From: Cheiracanthium punctorium
Taxonomy: Eukaryota > Arthropoda > Arachnida > Araneae > Cheiracanthiidae
Assembly: GCA_038373885.1 (NCBI GenBank)
Contig: JAWZYV010019913.1
Span: forward strand, 670,001 to 734,000
Length of the DNA stretch: 64,000 nt
Direction: 5' to 3'
This document shows, piece after piece, positions 55,884 to 64,000 of this stretch. Each line of letters begins with the position of its first letter. The stretch's first letter is position 1. The position numbers and the translations under genes were made by a program. The notes under the pieces were generated by a model that was not told the DNA's origin, did not search any database, and saw only the letters and a list, made by a program, of their open reading frames with translations.

Positions 55884-57110
55884 ATGTCTACACCAGATAA
55901 TTTCCCAATTTTGTCTAAAAATTTACCAAAAGTGTCTAATGAACGTAGAGTTCGTTCTTGTTCGACTCAAACTATTGTATCTGTTACCATTGCTGAATCT
56001 AAATATGTACAAACTGATAATTTTTTTGAAGATGAAAAACGAAATGAATATTTTATTGCAAATGTGAACAATGATTGTAATTTATTACCAATAATTGAAG
56101 TGATGGTGAATAAACAAAAACTTAAATTCTTGATTGATACTGGTAGTTCTATTTCTTTGCTTACAAGGGATGTTTTTAATGAAATTAAATCTAAAATGAA
56201 TTACAAACATCTTGCTTCTTCTGTCACTATATCTACAATTAATTCTAAAATAAAATTCTCTGCTTGTATTAAATTAACCTTTAAAATTAAATCAATGTTT
56301 TTTCGCCACTGCTTCTATATTGTTGACATTCCAGTTAATGAACATTTTGATGGTATTTTGGGTTTTCCTTTATTAAGAGAAAACAATATTTTAATTGATA
56401 TGAAAAATTCTTGTCTTATGGTTAACGATTTCAAGGTATATTTTGTAAATACTAAAGACTCTAGCAATATGCATGTGTGTGCAACTGATAATAATGAAAA
56501 AGGTCCTAATTCAATTGAAGTAAATGACAATTCTGCTTATCTATGTCAAAAGGTCATTTTAGAACCGGATGAGCATATTTATGCTCAGGTTTGTTGTGAT
56601 AATAAGTCTAGCACTGAATATTTTCTTTTTTCACCAAATGATGCTGAAAATCACATTTCTTATGAGGCTTTTTATTTAAATGAACACTTTAATCAAAACA
56701 AAAATGGTAATGAGTGCTCTCAAAATTTTTCTATATTTATTCATAATGTATCTGAACAGAAAATTCATTTAAATAAGAATACCAAGATTGGTAATATTTA
56801 TGATATTGATAAAGTTAAAGAAAGAGACCTAACAGATGATTCTGAGAATTTTCAAATGTGTAATTTAATACAGCCTTCAACTGAAGTGCTTAAAGAAAGA
56901 AAACAGCAATTAACTTCATCTGATTTTGACTTAGCACATTTAGAATGTAATGAACAAATTGAATTAAATAAATTATTACTAAGCAATTTTGTGGCTTTTT
57001 CAAAATATATGTCTACTTTAGGACACACTGACAGAGTTATTCCTGTATTGAACTTTACTAATGATTTTCCAATAAAAACATTGCCCTTTCCAATTCCTCA
57101 GGCACTTTAA
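55884..57110 (+). pseudogene. pol: pol, protease region and start of reverse transcriptase
   Basis: This frame is in phase with the gag frame above. Residues 81-94 read KFLIDTGSSISLLT, the catalytic DTG of a retroviral-type aspartic protease. GILGFPLLRENN at about 157-168 is the usual second protease motif. A linker of about 200 residues follows, and the frame ends at TAA directly after TLPFPIPQAL, where the RT domain should begin. The region from 56761 is duplicated in tandem downstream, so the end of this frame is part of copy 1 of that duplication. Length and order fit Ty3/gypsy. Confidence 0.82.
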
Positions 57111-57794
57111 AGTGAAGCTAAAGAGCAAATAGACCAATTACTGAATGCAGGTATAATTGAACGTAACTGTTTCGAGTGGGCATGTCCAATAATTTTAGTA
57201 AAGAGAAAGCCTGACTCTTCTGGCAAACAAAAGTATAGATTAGCCCTTGATTTGCGTATGTTAAATTATGTTCATTTAAAAAAAAATTCATTTAAATAAG
57301 AATACCAAGATTGGTAATATTTATGATATTGATAAAGTTAAAGAAAGAGACCTAACAGATGATTCTGAGAATTTTCAAATGTGTAATTTAATACAGCCTT
57401 CAACTGAAGTGCTTAAAGAAAGAAAACAGCAATTAACTTCATCTGATTTTGACTTAGCACATTTAGAATGTAATGAACAAATTGAATTAAATAAATTATT
57501 ACTAAGCAATTTTGTGGCTTTTTCAAAAGATATGTCTACTTTAGGACACACTGACAGAGTTATTCCTGTATTAAACTTTACTAATGATTTTCCAATAAAA
57601 ACATTGCCCTTTCCAATTCCTCAGGCACTTTAAAGTGAAGCTAAAGAGCAAATAGACCAATTACTGAATGCAGGTATAATTGAACGTAACTGTTTCGAGT
57701 GGGCATGTCCAATAATTTTAGTAAAGAGAAAGCCTGACTCTTCTGGCAAACAAAAGTATAGATTAGCCCTTGATTTGCGTATGTTAAATTATGT
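56761..57794 (+). repeat. 523-bp tandem duplication in pol
   Basis: The bases 56761-57271 recur at 57284-57794 at an offset of 523. I noticed only two substitutions (near 57006 and 57052), so it is recent relative to the element. The junction is an A-rich stretch with TTCATTTAAA on both sides, which suggests microhomology or slippage. Because 523 is not a multiple of three, the second copy and everything downstream lie in a shifted frame relative to the first. Confidence 0.92.
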
Positions 57795-58340
57795 CATACA
57801 AGGTTCATCATATCCTTTACCTAAAATTCAGATAATTGTTGCTAATCTATCAACATATAAATTTTTTACCAGTTTAGATTTACAACAGGCTTATCATCAA
57901 ATAAATTTGCCAAAAGATTTACAAGATAAATTAACTTTCACTTCTCAGTTTGGCTCATTTAAATTTAAAACAATGGTTTTTGGTTTGAAATCCGCTGCCT
58001 CAACTTTTCAGGCTCTTATGGATCTTTTACTGGATGAGGTTAACTCAGATGGAATTTTCGCATATTAAGATGATCTTATTATAGGATCGCATTCTTTTGA
58101 AGACACTGTACATAAACTTGAAAAAGTTTAAAAAGTTTTATGTAAATATACTTTGACACTTGCTCCTACTAAATGTTCTTCTCATAAAATGTCAACAAGC
58201 TATTTGGGTTTTCATATTGAAAATCATTTCATCAAGCCTATTCAATGTAACATTGCAAAAGTCGTTTCTTTTCCAACTCCTACAACAACAACAAAAAAAC
58301 CCCAATTAAAACGCTTTATTGGTTTGGCAACCCTATATTG
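57640..58340 (+). pseudogene. pol: pol, reverse transcriptase fragment
   Basis: Downstream of the stop in the second duplicate copy the frame shows RT blocks in order: IERNCFEWACPIILVKRK, then YRLALDLRMLNYV, then YPLPKIQ, FTSLDLQQAYHQI, LTFTSQFGSFKFK and MVFGLKSAASTFQ. The catalytic box at about 58063-58079 has a TAA directly before the two aspartates (AY, stop, DDLIIGS). A further stop follows before the thumb (YLGFHIENHFIKPIQ) and RFIGLATLY. The match is to Ty3/gypsy RT. The frame ends where the LTR-derived segment begins at 58340. RNase H and integrase are missing, so it cannot be autonomous. Confidence 0.88.
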
Positions 58341-58500
58341 ACTGTTTTGCTGATACCTCCAATAAACGTAGCTTTTCCGAATTCGAGTCGTCATCCTGTT
58401 TTGCTATATCTTCAGGTCTCATGGATATTTTAATACACTATACGTCCTGAAAACGGCCGAGGGAAATTCTCTGTGATCGACCTCCGACAACTCTCTCATA
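58340..58500 (+). mobile_element. LTR-end plus leader segment joined to RT
   Basis: These 161 bases match 53954-54114 at an offset of 4386 with few differences (GACTGTTTTGCTGATACC, CCAATAAACGTAGC, GTCCTGAAAACGGCCGAGGG). The match runs past the LTR end into the leader, so this is not a normal 3' LTR. It begins abruptly after the RT fragment. Confidence 0.85.
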
Positions 58501-58628
58501 TAGGTCTGTGTACTGTATGTAATTTTTTTTTTTCTGAAATGAGGCTGAGTGGACTACGACGTTTTTCCCCTGGATCTATTATTTGTGATTTTATAATAGA
58601 TGGTTTATTAGTTTATTATAAAAAAGCT
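58501..58628. other. Flank between LTR-derived segment and MITE
   Basis: Contains TGTGTACTGTATGTAATT, resembling TGTACTGTACGTAATT just upstream of the first LTR-end copy (53926), and a T-run at 58521-58530. Confidence 0.4.
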
Positions 58629-58700
58629 ACACTGCAAAAAAAAGTCTGTCAAATTTACAGAAAAAAACTGTCAGCCAGGACGCCAGTTTATTTCCGTATA
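58629..58700 (+). mobile_element. MITE left end (same family as 45891-46082)
   Basis: CACTGCAAAAAAAAGTCTGT, TTTACAGAAAAAAACTGTCA, GCCAGGACGCCAGTTTATTT match the left inverted repeat of the 192-bp MITE. No right end was found within the next kilobase. Confidence 0.85.
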
Positions 58701-59215
58701 TTTAACAGAAATGTCCTGTAATTTTTTACAGATTATCCGTTTATTTTACAGAAATCTTCTTTATGTTTTACAGAAGTCTTCCATAATTTTTACCGATTCC
58801 CCTGTTTATTTTACAGAAAACTTCTGTGTGTTTTACAGAAGTCTTCTGTAATTTTTTACAGATTCTCCGTTTATTTTACAGAAATCTTCTGTATGTTTTA
58901 CAGAAGTCTTCCGTAATTTTTCACAGATTCTCTGTTTCTTTTACAGAAATCTTCTGTGTGTTTTACAGAAGTCTTCCGTAATTTTTTACAGATTCTCCAT
59001 CTATCTTACAGAAATCTTCTGTGTGTTTTACAGAAGTCCTCTGTAATTTTTTACAGATTCTTCATCAATTTTACAGAAATATTTTGTGTGTTTTACAGAA
59101 GTCTTCCGTAATTTTTTACAGAGTCACTGTTTCTTTTACAGAAATCTTCTATGCGTTTTACTGATTTCTTCTGTATTTTTTAAAATTTTACAGATTCTCT
59201 GTTTATTTTATAGAA
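58700..59215 (+). repeat. 65-bp tandem array derived from a MITE
   Basis: TTACAGAAAT-type strings start at 58746, 58811, 58876, 58941, 59006, 59071 and 59136, exactly 65 bp apart, with partial units either side. Each unit reads about TTACAGAAATCTTCTGTGTG, TTTTACAGAAGTCTTC, CGTAATTTTTTACAGATTC and TCCGTTTATT. The unit is built from internally repeated ACAGAA/TTCTGT strings that resemble the interior of the 192-bp MITE (TTTTACAGAAATTTTCCGT). Confidence 0.93.
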
Positions 59216-59219
59216 ATGT

Positions 59220-60115
59220 TTTGTAATTTTTTTTTTAGATACTCAAGAAATCTGTAATTTTTCCAGATTCCCGTGTTTTGTCGATGGTATATTTCTGTCA
59301 ACGTAGCAGACGTAAACCATTTTTTTTACAGCTTGATTTAAGGAATTTACAGAAAAAACCATTTTATTTATGAAATATATTTTGTATTTATAACAACTTT
59401 CTTTTGTTTTTAATAATTCAATACCTTACTTAAAATTACTTTAAAAAATTACTTACTTACAATTACTTAAAAATTCAGTAATTTTATGATATACTAGCTT
59501 CTTTCGACAACCTTGGCCCTGTTAAGTGGTAAACAAATTCTGCTACGAAATGTTAATGAAAATAAAGTCTTGAGTATGTTTTGAAATCATAGGTGACATT
59601 AATTATTTTCAATCAATTGCATCCAAGGGCATACATTAAAATTAAGTAACTGTACAAAATAAAATATTAATGTTGAAAAAGAAAGATTTATAAGAACGAT
59701 TGCTATCAATCAAGTAAAACAGTAATCAAAGAAGCTGATTTCAAATGAATCAATGCATTTCAAAGCACGAAAATTTATACACAAATCAATGGATCAGGGG
59801 TGGGAATGTAGATGTTCCAAGCATATAGTTTAAAGTTTATTTTTTAATGCTTTCAAAATTATTTCTTGATATTATCTATCAAGTATCCATTAATTTCTAT
59901 GTTCATGGGTAGGGAAGCGTATCAGTTTGTCATGTTAATTGTCCCTAAATAAATGGTTGGGGTATTTGTAGTAAATGAAGTTAGTGGAAGTATTTACTAT
60001 AACGTTTATTTTTTAGGTAATTGTATCGCGTCATTGTAGTTAAAAGAATATATATGTTTGCTTCTAAACTATTGATTAATGTAATGATGGCGTCGTACAA
60101 GTAAATACTATATAT
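59220..60115. other. No recognisable gene
   Basis: AT-rich; fading TTTACAG strings to about 59350, then nothing recognised. Confidence 0.4.
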
Positions 60116-60117
60116 AT

Positions 60118-60308
60118 AGAGTGAAACCTCTGAAAATCAACTATGTTTGGTTCCATAAAATAATGGCCATTATATGAGACAACCGTTCTTTGGAGGTTTA
60201 CAATAATGTTAATTCAATTGTCTCAATTCAATTCTGTAAACTTCTAACAGTGTCTGTTTTAAGAGATGACCAGTCTTCGGAGGTGACCGTTAGTAGAGGT
60301 TTTAATGT
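60118..60308. mobile_element. pogo/Tigger-like MITE
   Basis: The left end GAGTGAAACCTCTGAAAATC and the reversed right end CATTAAAACCTCTACTAACG fit the AGTGAAACCTCT-type ends of pogo-like elements. TA-rich flanks lie on both sides. GACAACCGTTC and GGTGACCGTTAG form an inner related pair. Confidence 0.65.
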
Positions 60309-60309
60309 A

Positions 60310-60838
60310 TATGCATATATGCATCTTATTTTTCAGAAATAGTTTTTAGGAATTTAAAATTATTCTTGCATGATATATCTATGCTTAGATTTTTGTAATA
60401 TCCATTAATAATCAAAGAAATACGTCACGAAAAACTGTGAAAAATTTGATTTATTTTAAGAAAAAAATACAGTATTTATAAAGTACAAACAAAGGAATAT
60501 TTACATTGTTTATAATTTTATAGATTTGCTTCCCAGTATTCATGGGTATTTCTTAATATATAATTAGTGGTCAATTAGCTCATATGGCGACATTTTATTA
60601 AGTAAATTGAGAATTTTCATATTAACGGCCTCGCGTTTATTCACATCAGGATTCTTCTTGCATCCTCTGTTAGGATTTATTCCAAGCAAACACCTAGAAA
60701 CAAAATAATTTACTTCAGTGAATTAAACACATTTAAAAAATCACATTTTACTTTTGACTCATCTATAAACTGAAATTTGTTAGCACAAGCTAGGAGCATA
60801 ATAATTTTACTTTTCAGCAGCACTTGTTGTAATTCCCC
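60310..60838. other. No recognisable feature
   Basis: AT-rich sequence. Confidence 0.4.
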
Positions 60839-60845
60839 CTCGACA

Positions 60846-61200
60846 GGCACGTAGCCAGGGAAGGGGAGGCTTGTGGAGGTACACCCTCCCCCGAAAGTTC
60901 AAATATGTATATTTATATACAGGGGTGCATTTAGGGAAACAGGCTCTGCAGCCTCGCGTCCTCTACAAGAGAGGGGCACCAAAGGGGCCCCATTACCCCA
61001 ATCCACCCAGTATTCTAGGGAAGGCTTATATTCTAGGGAAGACCCTTATTCTAGAGAAGGCTTATTTCAGTATTTCAGACTCTTCAGTACTAAAATACAA
61101 AAAGTTTCAGAATATTTTTAAAATGATCACTATGCCTTGCCTATGTCGGAGGGTGGGGGGCTCATTCTTGCACCTTTCATAGGACCCCATGATACCTATG
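60846..61200. repeat. hAT-like single end and short tandem repeats
   Basis: CAGGCACGTAGCCAGGGAAG at 60846 resembles the CAGGGGCGTAGCCAGG end of hAT MITEs; no opposite end was found. At 61011-61070 TATTCTAGGGAAGGCT-like units of 16-20 bp occur three times. Frames of 82-103 codons across this G-rich DNA have no recognisable domain. Confidence 0.4.
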
Positions 61201-61760
61201 TTTAAGTTATGGTATTTGAATATTTGAGCATCCCCGAATAAAAATCCTGACCATGGGCCTGCCCTTCCAAATTAAAATGTCAAAATTACCATCTTGTTTG
61301 CATCATTGCTATTGAACACACGAAATAAATTTACATGGTAAAATATTTTTACTACATTTAACAATATGCTTAATTTTCGTAGAATCTTTTTGAAAAAATA
61401 ATGAATAAGAAAAAAGAATCAAATTTTCAACTTTTTAAAAGGAGAAAGCTCAAATTTTTAAGCATTCCTCTCTTTTTAAATGTAAAACTTTTATAAAGAA
61501 CTGCTTACAGAGCGATCAGATCTGCGCTAATTTTTAATTACTTTCTTACATATCAAGTATTGAATAAAAAATTTCTATCTATGTTTAGTGTTCCTGATTC
61601 AGGATATTGGCCACTGACTACACTTATGATTCGAATTTAAAACGTTGATGATCAGACTGTATAATAAGCAAAATATTAAAAAAATACTTTTATAACTAGA
61701 CAATGATATGAAATGGATTTAAAATTTACGCTTTAAAATAAATAAACAATTTATCTTGCA
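61200..61760. other. No recognisable feature
   Basis: AT-rich sequence without recognisable frames. Confidence 0.4.
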
Positions 61761-61764
61761 CAAA

Positions 61765-61936
61765 GCCTCACCATGGCACAGTGGTTATATCACTGAAAAT
61801 GGTAGACGGCCGAAGTGGGAAGGTGACGGGTTCTGGTTCCATCGCACATCCGTCGACCTAACCGTTCGGTGGTTTTCTCCGAAACTTAGGGTAAATACGG
61901 GTTAGGACCCCTTACAAAGACCCCCACAGAGGGTAA
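61765..61936 (+). repeat. tRNA-derived SINE
   Basis: A box TGGCACAGTGG and B-box-like GGGTTCTGGTTCCATCG form the head. The body CGACCTAACCGTTCGG, GGGTAAATACGGGTTAGGAC and CCCTTACAAAGACCC is shared with the SINE at 34961-35205. Confidence 0.75.
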
Positions 61937-62118
61937 CTAACTTGTTTTGTCATTCGGACGAGGATTTACAAGCGGATTTTGAGCCAAGCACACAAATCCG
62001 ATATACATGTTCACAACAACAGCAGGTAGTCACTATAGCGCAAGCGCGTTGCACAGATGTGTGCTTCGAATGCATATACACGTGTTCATATACGCAATAT
62101 GTATTCAGTTATCACGAG

Positions 62119-62290
62119 CAGGCACGTATTCAGGAAACATTTTGGGAAGGGGGGGGAGTCCAAACCGTAAAAAAGCAGAATTTTTCACAAAAAGACTATC
62201 ATTATAGTGACAAAAATCAAAATTTTAGGGAGGGGGGGGAAGGTCCGAACTCTCAGGACCCCCCACCCCCCTTTCCTCGTTAAATACGTC
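62119..62290. mobile_element. Possible short hAT-like MITE
   Basis: CACGTATTCAGGAAA at the left and the reversed right end GACGTATTTAACGAGGAAA are weakly inverted, with G-rich then C-rich interior tracts as in other hAT MITEs here. No target duplication was seen. Confidence 0.35.
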
Positions 62291-62637
62291 ATATGAGTTT
62301 GCAGATAGTTTTGGATTATGTGCGCAGATAGTTTTTTTCTTTTATCTGACTATGGTTGTTAGTAAACTGAAATTGTATTTATTTAAAAGAAAGAAACGGG
62401 GTTTGAGGGTGTGGAACCACCCTCACAGAGTAAATGTTAACTTAAAATATAGTGAATAAGAATTATAAAAAAATCTATACATCCCTGTTTAAGAATTTAA
62501 AAAATGAATACATAATATTTAAATAAAATATTAATGCCATTGAAAATTTCACTAAGTTATGACAAAGACTGCCAATAATGATCAATACTAAAGCTGTTCC
62601 GATCACCAGAAGCCAAAACTACCATGTTTTCGTTCCA

Positions 62638-62795
62638 CGTTAATAGTCGCACGTTTTTGCCAATTTTTCATGTTGAAAGTCCAGGTGCGACTATTATGCG
62701 GGTAAAATCTACTATATAATAGTGTAACTCTAAAGCTATTTTTTCTGCTTCAAAACGGGGGTGCGACTATTACGCGAGTAAACTCGGTATTCTGC
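62638..62795. repeat. Repeat with three GTGCGACTATTA strings
   Basis: TAATAGTCGCACG occurs once inverted and GTGCGACTATTATGCGGGTA / GTGCGACTATTACGCGAGTA twice direct within 160 bases, typical of MITE ends. Boundaries are unclear. Confidence 0.5.
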
Positions 62796-62799
62796 ATCA

Positions 62800-64000
62800 A
62801 ATGACGATAAACATTGTAAAGAGTTTTAAATCTTCCTGATTTAGAAGAGATTTTTGCAGAATTCCCTGACTTTTAAAATTTTCCAAATCCCTGAATTCCA
62901 AGTCGCCCCTGAATATACAAAAAGAAAATCCCCACTGTAAAATTACTTCAAATCAAAATCTAGCTGTTTATTTCATACAAATGAAAAATTACTTTTAAAA
63001 CTGAAGAAAATGAGTATTGTTTTTGATAATGGCATAATTTGTAGAAAAAAGAAAATCACAATGTTATGAAGCAAGAAATATTTCTTTGACAAGATATACT
63101 ACTCGACATTAAAATTGCTGCACTGTGTTTAGCATGTCACCTTCTTGGTGTTGCTATTTTAATTACCAGTTGTGCATTAATAAAATAAAAAAAACAGTTA
63201 CATGACATATAAATTTCATACTTTTTAAAATATTGCTATGGTTTGATTTATTTATATGTTTACAAAATTGTAGTTAAAAGTGTTTCATTAACTTTGAAAA
63301 AAATGTGTATAACTATGCATCTTTGATTCATTTTTACTAGGATTAAGAAATAATAGTATGCAATATGCAAAAAGAATTGCAAAGTGTGTACATATTTAAA
63401 ACTACATAACAAATATTACAAGGAAATTATAAATAATTTGTAGATACAATTCTTCTGTTCTCTTATACGTTAAAAGGTGAAATATATCATTTCTTTAATT
63501 TGGTTTACCTCATAAACTTGATTAAGATATATCCATTGATTTAAATTATTGACGGCACTTACGCGTTAGGAAACTTTAAGATACTCCTAGAAAATCAGAA
63601 TTCTTATTGTAAGTATATAAGATAGAAATTTATATGTCCGGGAAGTGTATATATTATATTTGATGTGAAATCCCCCAGAGCACACATGCACACTAAAAAC
63701 ATCATAAATTGTTCGGTGTTAGACGACTATTCAAAAACAAACACTGAAAATAAACAATATATTTATCACAGTGCCACGATGTTTAAGTTCAGCGATATTC
63801 TTTCACTTACTGGAGCACTGCAAACAAAATGATTGCGAACAAAAACACTCATTCCAAAATATTTAACATATCGATAACTAAATAATAAGAAATGCTAACT
63901 ACAGTTCTAGAACCAATTAGCAAGTGCAATGAATATAAACAAACACTTTAATAAGGAAATAACTTATGAGAAACAGTTTATGAGTAGTACTTAACTTGTT
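62800..64000. other. No recognisable gene
   Basis: AT-rich to the end of the window; no recognisable protein frame or repeat. Confidence 0.4.

Noticed and set aside
58700..59215. CRISPR array or coding repeat
   Set aside because: The 65-bp units touch each other, have stops in all frames and derive from a MITE interior.
60871..62283. Frames at 60871-61182 and 61942-62283 as proteins
   Set aside because: They cover G- or C-rich MITE-like ends and short tandem repeats and have low-complexity composition.

Overview
The window looks like intergenic, repeat-dominated DNA from an animal nuclear genome, most likely an arthropod and perhaps an arachnid. It is about two-thirds A+T by eye. It carries remnants of eukaryotic transposons of many classes: Tc1/mariner, pogo-like, hAT, a Transib-like element, Helitrons, Ty3/gypsy, and tRNA- and 5S-derived SINEs. 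I found no intact host protein-coding gene, no rRNA operon, no functional tRNA and no prokaryotic feature. Almost all short open frames are chance frames in AT-rich or repeat DNA. The arachnid guess is an inference from the transposon mix.

Layout. 1-9.3 kb: a segment present twice (about 1.83-3.54 and 5.2-6.2 kb) and partly a third time (9.0-9.25 kb); one copy is split by a hAT element whose empty site survives in the other. The same stretch holds an AAGCTT-rich inverted-repeat element, a pogo-like element and a mariner relic with long inverted repeats that itself carries a 151-bp hAT MITE. 9.8-17.9 kb: a roughly 150-bp dispersed repeat, a mariner relic with a recognisable transposase N-terminus, a tRNA-derived SINE, a decayed Tc1 transposase and a hAT MITE with perfect 8-bp target duplications. 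18.8-21.7 kb: a degenerate repeat array and a foldback sequence. 22.0-23.9 kb: a full-length but broken Tc1-type transposase with a hAT MITE inserted just upstream of its start codon. 24.6-29.8 kb: short tandem repeats, a 5S rRNA-derived SINE, MITEs, and members of an old repeat family.

30.2-40.8 kb: two Helitrons joined head to tail without a single intervening base, and a third, shorter Helitron with seven internal repeats of about 156 bp. 41.7-44.0 kb: a nested stack whose key member is a 2.1-kb element with CACAGTG termini and a 5-bp CGTCG target duplication. These are the hallmarks of the Transib superfamily, the presumed source of the RAG recombinase and its recombination signals. 45.2-51 kb: several MITEs, two of them abutting. 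53.4-58.5 kb: a Ty3/gypsy-type LTR element with broken gag, protease and reverse transcriptase, a 523-bp internal tandem duplication, and no recognisable RNase H or integrase. 58.6-59.2 kb: a 65-bp tandem array grown out of a MITE. 60-64 kb: small MITEs, a SINE and unassigned AT-rich DNA.

No genes here act together as a system. The interest lies in the mobile elements, their exact boundaries and their nesting order. All coordinates and alignments were read by eye, so boundaries may be off by a few bases and no percent identities were computed.
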